Shown here piece by piece: positions 49,080-59,394 of a DNA stretch of 64,000 nt. The DNA comes from Patiria pectinifera. Lineage: Eukaryota > Echinodermata > Asteroidea > Valvatida > Asterinidae. The translations under genes were made by a program, and so were the position numbers. Numbering within the stretch: position 1 is the stretch's first letter; each line of letters opens with the position of its first letter. Below the pieces are notes generated by a model. That model did not search any database. It had not been told where the DNA came from and saw only the letters and a list, made by a program, of their open reading frames with translations. The stretch covers positions 32,552,392 to 32,616,391 of the forward strand of contig CM057142.1 of the NCBI GenBank assembly GCA_029964075.1, written 5' to 3'.

Positions 49080-49440
49080 ACATGTGATTTCAGGGGCGGA
49101 TCCAAGAAGTTTTGCAAGGGGGGGGGTCATCAGCAAATAAATGCTGAAATTGTGGGGGAGGGGGGGGGGCTCGTACCATACTTTCAATGGGAGCGCTGTT
49201 GAAATCCGACGATGACCACTATAATTACAGATTGGTGTGCCAATGCGTACCCCCGTACCACACGTAGCTGACTCAGTCCAAATGTTGTGCACATGTGGAC
49301 ATTTTACCATTGTTATAATCTTTTTGGGTGTCAGAGCAGAGGGGGGGGGTCACTTTATTTCCAATATTTCTGTGAAAAAAATTGAGTCAGATTGGGGGGG
49401 GGGTATTTCGACCCCAGATCCGTGTCTGAATCTAATGCGA
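49080..49440. repeat. G-run-rich repeat shared with 61300-61530
   Basis: Both places read TACCATA(C)TTTCAAT, GGGAGCGCTGTT or GGGGCGCTGTT, ATTACAGA, TTTTTGGG(T)GTGTCA and then long G runs. It starts GGGGCGGATCCAAG, a frequent transposon-end word. Confidence 0.6.
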
Positions 49441-50136
49441 TACTTGGTGGAGGGGAAGCTGAAAATAATGGCATTATGTAATAATATCGATTATTAGTTT
49501 TAATCAAATTTTATACCGGCAGAATAAAATTACATTTAAAATTGATATTTGGTTGCGTACGCATCCAACAGGTGTCCCATCAAAGGCTGATCACTGTAAA
49601 TAGATTCAACTTGAAAGAGTCAGTTCGAAATCCCTTTTCTTGAGAAATTTATAATATGTGTCAATCGGGAAAAACAAGGTTTTCGTACAAAATAAACAGA
49701 AAAGGTTACAAAATAAAAAGGCCTTTTATGTTAAACCCACTAGCGCTAAAAGCACGGTAATTTATAAGACTTTGATTTTCTCCGGTGGCCAATTTTCCAT
49801 TGGTGGCGTCGGGGGGCCGGGGGGGGGCGCTGCCAGTTCGTGCGTTACATTTAGCGTTTGTTTTTGTATGCGGTGTCTGGGGTTAAAAACAGAGTCGATT
49901 CGTAGCAGCGCGAGCTACGAAAGTGAGTTACGAAAACACGATTTGTATTCCATTAAACTGTTAAGATCTTAACGAAACAATATGCAGTATCACATTTTAT
50001 ATTAATATTAACAAATTGGAAAGGAAATTAATATTTTCGAGAAGGCGTGGACGAATGATCGCGAAAACACGTACTGCACGTTGTGAATAACAACACAAGT
50101 ACACGATAAAAACCCATTACTAGCCAATTGCGGTAT

Positions 50137-50345
50137 CGAATCAGGGTACAGGAAGAAAGTTTCCTATCCAGGGTTTACTATTGGAAACCGTGTTGGAAAT
50201 AAAGTAAGCACTGGGGACGAGGTTGGGGCTGGTGAGCTTCACAGAATCTTGTGAAGGACAGATTGACCTTCGCATGATGGGCACCAGAAGCTAGTTTGTT
50301 TGACGCGTTGTACGTCACAGGTCACGCAAATCTATCCAATGAGAG
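50137..50345. repeat. Compound repeat shared with 62.4 kb and 61.5 kb
   Basis: 50137-50233 is the inverted copy of the CCTCGTCCCC repeat. 50234-50345 (GAGCTTCACAGAATCTTGTG, GACGCGTTGTACGTCACAGG, CTATCCAATGAGAGCTCAAA) matches 61543-61685. Confidence 0.75.
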
Positions 50346-53019
50346 CTCAAATGACGTCAGCCCTGACTAAACGAACGCACACAAAGTGTAAAGAAAAACA
50401 CGAGTGTTGCGAGGGCGCTCTACACCAATCACTATCGATGTTCTACAACAATAGTCTTGGGCAAAGACAAGGTAGCCTAATTCTTAACTAAACAGAAATA
50501 GTTTTGTGTAACCAACGTTGAAGTAATTCAGCTAAGGGAATTAATTGCATCGACAGGAAGTTTATATTTTTGATGTGAATTTGAATTTTGTATTTTTGTA
50601 TGTATTTTTACCTTAAGGGGAAAAGTTATTATGTGGTGTTTTACCCTCTACTTGAACGCTTGGAAATATGAATTTTGTGTGATTGATTTTATGGATTATG
50701 TTTTTGATAATTACTGTTTACTTTTGGAAGTTTCGTACAGTTTGGAATTTTGGGTTTATGTTAGTAATAGCTTATGGTTTCTAATTTTGTTCATTTGTGA
50801 TCTTTGTATAACTGAAGTAATTTTTTTCACGAAAAAGTATAAACACTTTACATAAAAAAATCGTCATTTTGACAACCAAGAATATTCATTTTTTACATAA
50901 AAATATTTATTTTAACCAAGGGTAAACACGAAGTTCATTTTACGACCTTTCAAATCCGACTTTGTCGGTCCTAAGTCTTCTGGTTCGTGCACGTTTGTTA
51001 AATTTCATATCGCGCACTTCCATGCGCTTCCATCTTATTGTGAGCTTTAGCTCAGCACTAGACTGGTACCCGGTTTCTCCATTGTCCTTAGGAATTCGAA
51101 TGAAGGGACCGCCGTAGCGGGCCATAGATTAAGAATACTTCAGGAGGATTCCTCCTAATGTATGCAAATTATATGCAGGACTAATAAGATATACCATAAT
51201 GCAACTAGGCCCGGTTCCTGGCCCCCTAATAAAAAACTATTGAAACCACAACGATAGTGTAAGCGCGGAACCAGCCTATTGCAAAATTGTAACAAGGCCA
51301 CCTTTTTTTATAATGGTCATTCGAAAGTGGGCATTGCTTTTCAGTATTTGAAACCTATATGCAGTTGAAATGCTGGAAAATTGCCTTCGTGCATACATGC
51401 AGACACTGTGGCAATTTTGCCTTCTGGTTATGGTAAGAGTTCGTGTTTTGATAGCCATGACGTTCAACTGTCATTCGGGCGCAAAGCTGTAATATCATTT
51501 TCAAAAACTACAACATCATACTGTACACGCACTCAGGTGACCCAATTTATGACTTTAAATGGAACTAGGTCCCCATATTATGGAGCGGGAACCATGCAGT
51601 CTAGGCATCCCAAGTGACATATGATATTATTGTGCTAATTAACTGAGTTGTTCGTTTATACCATTGTCGCCGGTATAATTCTGTCAATGAGCCGTATCAT
51701 GGCTTCTTCAGATGTACTTAATTTGTTCATCAAATGGCGCCGTCCATTTTGGCAAAGAAGAGGCATAATGACTTCCAATTATTGAGTATTTTGAAGTTAT
51801 AGATTACAAATATTGAAAACAGATGACGGGGAAAACATGAACGAAAACCGCATTAAGGTTGAAGCACATCGACATACTTTTTTTTTATTATTGATATACA
51901 TTTTGTAACTGTAAACTAAACCCGTAAAAACACTGTCCCATTTCCCGTAATTTTTACAGTTTATTTCCGTTATTGCTCGAACCGTCACAAGAAAGAACGT
52001 GCTACGTGAATTTCCCGTAAAAATCGGTGCTCTGACGCAGACTGGGATTCACAATGCTTTTATATTCGTAACCTTTCAAAATCCCTCCCCTCTCAAACGG
52101 TCACACTGTCTAAGCTGTGATTCGTATACACACCTAGGCCTAGGTTCGCTATTGTTTGATACATGATTATTGTGCTGTCAAAGCCGTAATGCTTTGATAT
52201 TACAGAATTTGGAGAGCCAAGCAGCTAATCCAGCGGGGTTGACCAGCAATATAGATCGACCCCTCTCTGTGGAAAGTTGTAAATAAAAAGTACATAATAA
52301 CTTACAGATACAAGTTATGTTACAACTTAAAAATAATTTCACCCAGCCCCGACACCACCCCATTTTGTATTCCATTACTTTACGGCAAATTACCGTTACA
52401 TTTACGGGAAATCGTGTTGAAATTGCGGTCACCGTCATTTTAGGAAACCCGTAACTGACCGTAATTTTACGTTTTTTTGTTGGCAACCCGCTTTTACCGT
52501 AAATATACAGGCATTTTTTTTCTCAGTGTAGGCCTATAGTCCACACGCTTTAACTAATGTTTGCTGTTTTGAAGATGTGTGAAATTGGGCCTCGCAGTGG
52601 GGCTGAATTGAAATGAAATGACATATACTTGCCCATGTGCCCTATTCATCATTATCAGCGCAAAATTTAGATCCCAAACGCGGTCTAGAAAGCAGGGTGA
52701 AAACTTGTCTTGGCTCAAGACGTCCGTGATCGATAGTGATTTTAAAAAGTCTTGCACGCCCTCGCAAAACTGTTGTACGCATAGACAGGAACGCCCTCGC
52801 ACAACTGTTTTTTGTGTGTTTTTTTTGCTTTCTCTCACTAAGTACAAGTAGGCGTGTTGGTCTAATTATTGTGCCGTTAGAGGACCACTATGCACGATCA
52901 AACTCGGACATAACATCTGTTCAGTTTGAGTACAGTACACGCACACACTCAAGTTCTATTGGGTGTTGTGCGCCCTGACGAAGGCATCTTCCTGTAGTCT
53001 CGTCTTGTTACCGACATAA
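50346..53019. other. Non-coding stretch before the metallopeptidase pseudogene
   Basis: It is AT-rich at 50500-50900, then has no clear gene. A TTACCGT-rich repeat lies at 51880-52530. A short minus-strand frame at 50940-51125 has no recognisable domain. Confidence 0.5.
51880..52530. repeat. Repeat rich in TTACCGT/ACGGTAA words
   Basis: CCCGTAA, TTACCGT and ACCGTAAAT words cluster at 51925-52010 and 52380-52505, ending in CTCAGTGTA. Clustered subterminal repeats of this kind and the CAGTG end suggest a hAT-type non-autonomous element. Its left end is not clear. Confidence 0.4.
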
Positions 53020-53443
53020 CCGATTTATCGACGAAACCGAAAGTGGTATTATTTGTCATTTTGAAGAGCACAACTAAAATTATACTAGTGTATTGGCAAA
53101 ATTTCAAGCAACGGACTGACTAAGCTCTCCGGATATTCCATTCCCCATCATCGGTTAAAGTGTTCTGCTGGTGATGAGAAACCCAAAACCTCTGATGTAT
53201 ATTCCCGATTACATAAAATAAGTTATTTATTGTATATAATAAATAAAAATGAAAGGGTTGGTGTATCAATGAAAAGTCATGATGACATGATTTAGTTAAA
53301 CATACATGTAAAAGGCGTAGCGTTGCTGCATCAGCTTCGGGCAGTTTTAACGTGGTTTTTGGACAGCGCGCAACATCAAACGTCTCAACCACGAAATCAG
53401 TTCGTGTCGTTACTGCCTGTGTCTTTTTGGTGACTGCTATATA

Positions 53444-54036
53444 CAGGGTGTCCCCCAAAAAATGCTCCACTCTCCTTTTTTTTTTTTACAAATTCAAGCA
53501 AACCTGAATGCATAAATTTTCTTATTATGCATGGTAAGAATGCTATGTGTCTTGGTTGTTATCTACCCAAAAACTTTGGACTTTGACTAAAAATACCTAT
53601 TTGTAAATCAACCACACGTAACATGGCTGATTGTTCACAATTGTTACGTGTGGTGGATTTACAAATAGGTATTTTTAGTCAAAGTCCAGGAAATGGACAA
53701 TGCCATGGTTGGTTGGTTTTCTCTTGTTTGCTTGACAACAACTGATGACTGGTCTTTCATAATAGACACCAAGTAGAATTTTTGAAAAGCACACTTGACA
53801 AAAATCGACATTTTAAAATTGGTGATTTGAGTCCCCAGCGCAGTTGGCAAATGGAGGCGAGTTCATATTTAAGCATTTCTGTCCCTAGTGGATTGATAGT
53901 ATGATCCAATTTTTTTGGTAAATAACAACCAAGATACATAGCATTCTTACCATGCATAATAAGAAAATTTATGCATTCAGGTTTGCTTGAATTTGTAAGA
54001 AAAGGAGAGTGGAGCATTTTTTTGGGGGACACCCTG
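53444..54036. mobile_element. MITE-like element with TA target duplication, inside the pseudogene exon
   Basis: The left end reads CAGGGTGTCCCCCAAAAAA and the right end is its inverted complement, ending GGGGGACACCCTG. TA lies on both sides (53442-53443, 54037-54038). The terminal inverted repeats extend about 130 bp. The CAGGGTGTCCC end and TA duplication suggest a non-autonomous Tc1/mariner (IS630-type) element. No transposase is present. Its centre contains a second, independent 45-bp-arm palindrome (53578-53687). Confidence 0.85.
53578..53687. repeat. Nested palindrome within the TA element
   Basis: The arms 53578-53622 and 53643-53687 are near-perfect inverted complements (left arm begins GGACTTTGACTAAAAATACC), with a 20-base spacer. 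They are not part of the terminal repeats of the host element. Confidence 0.9.
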
Positions 54037-54421
54037 TACAGGCGGATCTGTTCAGTAAGTTTCCAAGTCTTGAAAGTATGTATTCTTTTATAATATCACA
54101 CCGTATGTCGGTTGCTTCTAATTCTCTTGGCTTGTTCTACGGATATTGTTTTGGTACATGTAGATGCTCCTCCTGTGTAAATTACGGGGGATAAAAGCTT
54201 GCAGTCTCCTCACACGCACCACACTCTATAGCAATCCCAGGTGTAAATCTAAGAATTATGCAAGTAATTTTTTTGTGGTATTTTTGTGGAACTCATGAAC
54301 GAACCAACGTATGCGAGTAGCAAAGGGCTTTTTTGAAATATCCCACTGAGGGTAGAGAACTTTGTATTGGAAAGCCTGCAGATCCGTATGGACTGTGACG
54401 ATAAAGCAATCGGAAGGAAAT

Positions 54422-54639
54422 ACTCTCTAAATTTCAAAGAGTGAAATTAGGGACTAGACGTTTTAGAGTGCAAATCACTCTCATTTTCGATTGAAATAGA
54501 CCGGAAAAAAAGAGCCACTTCAGTCGAAGCTCGAGTGAAAACTCGATCTTTACAATTGAAGGAATTTCACTCTAAAACGTCTAGTCCCTATAGTTTCCGA
54601 CTGTGAGAGTGAATCTTCACACTTTGGAATTTAGAGAGT
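54422..54639. mobile_element. 218-bp foldback element in the pseudogene 3' flank
   Basis: The ends read ACTCTCTAAATTTC and GAATTTAGAGAGT. A second inverted pair, GGGACTAGACGTTTTAGAGT (from 54450) against its complement (54568-54588), lies inside. Flanking TA on both sides suggests another TA-inserting MITE. The surrounding DNA matches the 3' flank of the intact gene, where this element is absent. Confidence 0.8.
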
Positions 54640-54645
54640 AATTAC

Positions 54646-55420
54646 AAAATATATAATATAATATTCAGAATGGTTAGTTCTTTCGTGTAATCATTCATTC
54701 CACTTTTGGATTTAAGGGTTGATCGCAAAGAAAAACTTGTTTTCTCCAATTGCATGTCTATAGAATTACGGGTTATTTTTTTTCGGCAGTGGTGAATTTT
54801 TGGGCAATTGGAATTCTTCATTGGTATAGTGAAAAATAATTTTTAAAGAGGATCTTCCAGAGTTTGTCATGTTTTATCGTCTTCTTTTTAACTTGAATTG
54901 ACAACTAGGCCTACAACAATTATGTTTTCATGTTGCAATCAATTTATGAATTTATTGGTTTCTTTGTCACCATGCATAAAAAGTAAATTATCGGTGTTGG
55001 TGAAACTATGGTTTAATGTCGCAAATTTGTTTTCCCAAGTAATATCGACAACTAATTTTGGTTTTCAATATTTGGGTTTTGTCCTGCACCGATGGATTTT
55101 TTTTTATAAACTCTGTAACTCAATGGTGCCCCAGTGAGACAAAAAGTCACAAGCTTACTCGGGTGCGACTCAAGCCCATGACCTCCTACTTGTAGACGTC
55201 GAGTGCAGAGTGCAGATGTTGCTAGATGTAAACCAATGAATTGTGTATCGGGAAAAAATATGCTAAATGGATCACATCGGCAGGCTAGTTATGACACTCA
55301 AAGCAGCATTTTACTTGACAAAGTGTACCAGCAACATAACATGTAAATCAAGCGTCATATAATTCATGGAAATGTCACTAGAAGCATGTCGTACCACTTC
55401 TGTACAACCCTCATTTTGAA
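54646..55420. repeat. 3' part of the upstream duplicated unit
   Basis: Blocks here recur in the 3' flank of the intact gene: GGGTTATTTT...CGGCAGTGGT (54770s) against 60400-60418, and CACAAGCTTACTCG...GACACTCAAAGCAGCATTTTAC...CGTCATAT (55152-55360) against 61947-62124. These match in order and orientation, so the duplicated unit extends well beyond the gene. No gene is seen in 55420-55750. Confidence 0.65.
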
Positions 55421-56017
55421 TAAGCTGAGCGGAGGCTTGTTCCTAATGAATAGCTATAAACAGATTTAAAAAAAAAAGACTATAACCTAAGTATTTTTAT
55501 TCTGAAAGCATAATCTCCGAAAAAAAGTGATAAATTTAAATATGCATTTTCCATTGGTCTTATAAATAAATACATCCGGTAATCAATTCAATTAACGAGC
55601 ATCCGGACACACAAAGTAGGTAGTATATTTCTTTGCCTTCATTAATTTTTATAAAGTCTGTAACAGGTCTCGGCTGAGAAAACTCCCACCTTGCTATAAG
55701 TGTCATTTGAGACATGTTTTTAGACATAAATTTGGAGACAGATGTTGACCAGTTGACCGTTTATCGATGCAACCGGTAATAGGTGCATGGTCTAATTAAT
55801 TTGGTTTTTTTTAAATGTTTTTATTGAAGATCAAAATTACTGTGTATTGATAGAGTTTCAAGCAACGGACTTATATATCTCTACGGATATTTCAGTCACC
55901 CATAACAGTCCAGTGTCCGGTGATGAGAAACATAAAACCACTGTATATTATCTAAAAATATTACGATAGAGGGTTGGTGTATCACTTGATATAATTGTCT
56001 TGAGGAAATGGGTCAAT

Positions 56018-56048
56018 TATAAAAGGCCCAGCGTTGCTGCATCGGTCA
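56018..56048 (+). promoter_or_regulatory. TATA box and initiator of the secreted metallopeptidase gene
   Basis: TATAAAA lies at 56018-56024. A TCAGTTT initiator-like word has its A at 56048, exactly 30 bases downstream of the first T. This predicts a 5' UTR of about 63 nt before the ATG at 56111. In the decayed upstream copy the aligned sequence has GTAAAA instead of TATAAAA while the following GCGTTGCTGCATC block is kept, so the TATA box was lost there. Confidence 0.65.
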
Positions 56049-56110
56049 GTTTGAACGTGGCTTCTGAACGGCACACAACATCATATTCTGAAAATCCAAA
56101 CTTATTAGCC

Positions 56111-56177
56111 ATGAAAGCATTTAGTGTCGTCACTGCCTGTGTCTTTTTGGTGACTGCTATACATGCACATCTGTTGG
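56111..56177 (+). CDS. Secreted zinc metallopeptidase, exon 1 (signal peptide)
   Basis: This exon encodes the signal peptide of the secreted metallopeptidase: MKAFSVVTACVFLVTAIHA, with predicted cleavage after Ala19, then HLL. It ends in TTGG before a GTAAGT donor at 56178, leaving one base of a split codon (phase 1). Joined to exon 2 (which starts AT at 57779), the split codon becomes GAT, Asp23, and the frame runs on without a stop. The ATG is the first after the predicted start site and the only one giving a signal peptide. A degenerate copy of this exon is at 53391-53443, where the ATG is ACG and a transposon-like element interrupts the coding sequence. The pairing with exon 2 is my inference from phase and from the presence of a signal peptide. 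Confidence 0.78.
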
Positions 56178-57778
56178 GTAAGTCTGTAAATAGTGCACAA
56201 ATGAGCACTATAAATATGCATTTATATAATCAACTGTTTTACATTTGCGATTGGCCGCCACCCGCGCCCTTTGCAAACGTAACACTAACACAGTTCTTAA
56301 GATGAATTATTATTGTAACATTCCAAAAACACTGAAAATATTTGTACAAAATACGATTCCTATTACTCCGATTGTGATCTTAGCCATCATGGCTTCATAA
56401 TGTAATTTCGTCGTGTTATCTTTGCGATACGCACGACGAGGAGATACATGCGAAACCAGAGATAAAACCTGGGACAAATGCTCTTGAAATTTCCTATATC
56501 CCCCGGGCGATCGAGCTACTTGAATTGATTTCAAAAGAACCAAGGTCTCCTACAATGATGTATCTCGCAGCACTCATAACGCCAATGGGTAAAACAAATA
56601 CCAAAGATATACATGTATTGCAAAAAAACAAGTCGTGTGGTGTGGCGTCTGCGAATGTCACCAGCAATATTCCAACGCCTTTTATAGAACCACACCCTGC
56701 CTAAAAAAGCACGATATGTGACAGAGGGAACCCCCCTCATTTTGTGTTGGTCATTGTGTTACCAGAATCTCATGAGATATCTAGGGGTGATGTGTTAGGT
56801 AAGAAAGTCTAGGGTGTGCATAGGGTATAGGGAGATGGACCCCTTTGTCACATATCGTGCTGACTATAACACCCTGCTTTACATGTCTAGTGCAATAGTT
56901 GCACTTGACATGTAAAAAAAAAAATTACATGTCAAGTGCAATAGTTTAGTCTTACACTTACAAACAGTGGCGTAGCACGGTCGTTTTTTTTTATTCGGGG
57001 TACACTTGCACATGCGTGCTGAAATGTAGACACATTTTGTTTCTCCGGACACTTGGCCTCCATAAAATCAAATAGTGCGGGGGGGGGGTGCTTTTCAGGG
57101 CGATACAGGCACGAAATTAAAAAAAAAAGGCACCCGGAACGGCCGATGAGACACAAAAGGGCACGAATTATGTTTTAAAAAGGGCACTTGTTCAGAAAAA
57201 AAGGGGCACTTGTGAAAAAAGGGCACTTTTTACAAAATATTGGGGGGGGGGGGAAGTGGCGGTGAAAAAAAGGGCATTTGAATGGAAAAGGGCAGTCTTT
57301 TCAAAATATGGGGTAAATACCCCCTGGCTACGCCTATGCAATGAGATAGTGATTCTCTTTTTATGTACATGCCAAAGAAAGTGTGTACATGTACTTCTTC
57401 AAAGCGACAGTATGCAATAAATGAATTTCTGGCAGTGTGGGACACAGACGGCCAAAATAATTCTTAACCTTACGTTTATTTTTTGAATAATAATGGTTTT
57501 ACAGTTTTCTAACTGTGTTTGTACAGTTCAGGTGAACTACTTTGCCCCCCAAAAGCAGTACCGGTTTAATGATTTAATAAATTATGACTGTTGTTTGTGC
57601 GATATTTAAACCTGAAAATACACGTACAGACTTTTCCTTTTTACAATATGTTTTGAGCATGGAACATTAAAAAACTTGTAGACATAAAAGGTAACCTCAC
57701 CAAAATTAGATGTTCGTAAGTTACCAAAAATGCGAGTTTGATATAAATGGGAGCTTGTGAACACATTTCCAATAACAG
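56178..57778 (+). other. Intron 1 of the metallopeptidase gene
   Basis: This is a phase 1 intron of 1601 bp. It carries a small inverted-repeat element (56708-56861), a hairpin with arms around TGCACTTGACATGT (56881-56946), and a repeat-rich block (about 56966-57339) in which AAAAAGGGCAC-like words recur and whose ends read GTGGCGTAG and CTACGCC. Nothing coding is apparent. Confidence 0.7.
56708..56861. mobile_element. 154-bp MITE in metallopeptidase intron 1
   Basis: The ends AGCACGATATGTGACAGAGG and CCTTTGTCACATATCGTGCT are inverted repeats. There is no coding capacity. Confidence 0.82.
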
Positions 57779-58741
57779 ATGAATCATTCTACAGTCCTGG
57801 ACGTTTTGGCGAGGTTATTCACCACGGTTATATACTTGAAAATTTCAAAATCATCAACCCAACACTAAACAATATGAAATACATCAATCGTTTTAAACGA
57901 AATTTCCCACCAGATTTCGACTGGCAGCTGGACCAAACTCCAGACGAAACCTCTCAACGAAACTTGGATCCTCTAGAAGAGAGGAAGACCGGCCGGGGCA
58001 CAGCCTGGGCCACGAGCGACTGCCAAAACGTCACTTCCGTCCCTGACGACATACGGGCCGAGTTTCCCTTGGACAACTTCTACCAGAAGTACACCCATGC
58101 GTACGGCATCCCTATCATCTCCTCGGCAGCGCCGGATGACGATGCGTTGATCCGGGCGTGTTACGTCGTGCGCTTCCTGCTGGCCGACCGCAAGGACTTG
58201 CGCGATGCTATGTACGACGCGTACGGACGGGTCGGTGTCATCGGCTTCAGTGAGAATACCAACGACATCCCTGAGCACAGTCATCTGAGCGATACCTGGA
58301 ACGACCGGGCTAGGGGTCTCGGAGGGACTTTAAGAAATCCAATCTCAACGGATGGAGAGGAGAACCTACTCTGCTACGGCTTCATGCGTGACAGATGGTA
58401 CGAGGAGGACGTCCTGGTGCACGAGTTTTCTCACGCTATCCATTTGGTCTCCTTGAAACTAGTCGATAGCGGCTTCAACTCGAGGCTCCGGCAAACCTTC
58501 GATGAAGCTAAACTTAATGGGCTGTGGAGCTACACCTATGCTGGCTGGAATTACCGCGAGTACTTCGCGGAAGGGGTGCAGTCCTTCTTCAACGTGGAGG
58601 CACACCGCACATTCCGGGACAACATCCACAACGACATCAGCACCCGGGCGTCGCTCAAGGACTACGACCGGCCGCTGTACGACCTGCTCGTAGAAGTGTT
58701 TCCTTGCATGAATCTCATCGTTGATAAGTGCGACAACCAAG
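57779..58741 (+). CDS. Secreted zinc metallopeptidase, exon 2 (pro-region and catalytic domain)
   Basis: This 963-nt exon encodes residues 23-343 of a predicted 358-residue protein. It opens after an AATAACAG acceptor. A furin-type RFKR site is at residues 60-63, suggesting a propeptide. The catalytic part begins near GIPIISS. Conserved-looking blocks are DIPEHS, WNDRARGLGGT, GEENLLCYG, VLVHEFSHAIH (His237, Glu238 and His241 as zinc ligands and base) and NYREYFAEGVQSFF (Glu283 or Glu287 as third ligand). This HExxH...ExxxE layout marks a gluzincin-type metallopeptidase. I recall similar proteins, annotated as hypothetical or lethal-factor-like peptidases, in bacteria, fungi and some marine animals. 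Five cysteines here plus one in exon 3 give an even number, and NVT is a potential N-glycosylation site. From about 57960 the exon is clearly GC-richer than the surrounding DNA. The substrate is unknown. Confidence 0.88.
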
Positions 58742-59210
58742 GTGAGTTGACTCAAGAAATACATGAAAAGTCCTCTTGGGAACACGGAAATAAATATTAT
58801 GGACCATTAGACCCAGTAACTGGGGTGCTAGCTACAATCCTGGCCAAATCTCGCTGGGCCTCCAACCTCCCGGTCCCCGTTCAATTTTGTATCTCATTGC
58901 GCGGTGTGTGCTCCATCAGCTGGAGAAAACAACATTGACAGGGGGAGCGGGGGAGTGGGTGACCGTGGCAGACTCAGGAAGTGTCCCAACCATTTTGGCC
59001 AGGATTGTAGAACTCATGATCATTTTTTTGGAAATTTCATTCTCTTCATTCAGAACTTGTTCAGAAGCAGTCAGTAACAGTATGTTTTGTTGTTGTTTTT
59101 TTTTTTTATCTTACGGTGGGCTTAGAAAAAACCCTGACCATCTTAATTCAGACGCACGCTTTTGATCACTAATCCCCTCTTCCTTAATCTCTCCAATTGA
59201 ATCCACTCAG
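58742..59210 (+). other. Intron 2 of the metallopeptidase gene
   Basis: This is a phase 1 intron of 469 bp between GTGAGT and CCACTCAG. The frame of exon 2 stays open for 65 codons into it, to 58938, but the encoded residues show no relation to the catalytic domain. A T-rich run is at 59095-59107. Confidence 0.6.
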
Positions 59211-59257
59211 ATCTTGCAGCCAATCAACAACTCCGCATGGACTGTACGTCAACCTAG
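59211..59257 (+). CDS. Secreted zinc metallopeptidase, exon 3 (C-terminus)
   Basis: Exon 2 ends in CAAG before a GTGAGT donor (58742). A pyrimidine-rich stretch ending CCACTCAG precedes 59211. Joining the two completes the split codon G+AT (Asp344) and adds LAANQQLRMDCTST before a TAG at 59255-59257. The added Cys pairs with the otherwise odd fifth cysteine of the mature protein, which supports the splice. Without splicing, the frame would run through to 58938 with a low-complexity tail unlike the catalytic domain, which I consider an intron read-through. Intron 2 would be 469 bp and phase 1, like intron 1. Confidence 0.68.
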
Positions 59258-59394
59258 TTTCCGAGGATTTGGACTCTTCCTGCATGTATCATTTTCACAA
59301 CCGTAGGTCGGCTGCTTCCTTTAGCTTGTTCTACAAATATTTTTATGGCACATTCTTAAGGAGTTTGAGTTTAAGGAGTTTGAGCGAGAGACTA

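Larger units (their letters stand above)
53020..54400 (+). pseudogene. Decayed tandem copy of the metallopeptidase gene
   Basis: About 2.72 kb upstream of the intact gene, its 5' flank and signal-peptide exon recur. Shared blocks include TTTCAAGCAACGGACT, GGTGATGAGAAAC, AGGGTTGGTGTATCA, GCGTTGCTGCATC and ACTGCCTGTGTCTTTTTGGT. The copy has lost the TATA box (TATAAAA changed to GTAAAA) and the start codon (ACG at 53391). A 593-bp element is inserted in the signal-peptide codons after GCTATA. Right of the insert, GATCTGTTCAGTAAGT still resembles the end of exon 1 and its donor. The sequence then resembles the 3' flank of the intact gene (from about 59260: GTCGG, GCTTC, CTTGTTCTAC, CCAGGTGTAAA, TTTTTGTGGAACTC). 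Intron 1, exon 2, intron 2 and exon 3 are absent. It cannot make the enzyme. Confidence 0.8.

Noticed and set aside
57973-58785. Antisense and off-frame open frames over the metallopeptidase exon
   Set aside because: These are by-products of the GC-rich coding exon. The plus-strand frame with the HEFSH motif explains the region.
58742-58938. Unspliced C-terminal extension of the metallopeptidase
   Set aside because: A strong GTGAGT donor and a phase-matched acceptor at 59210 give a shorter C-terminus with an even number of cysteines. The extension looks like intron.
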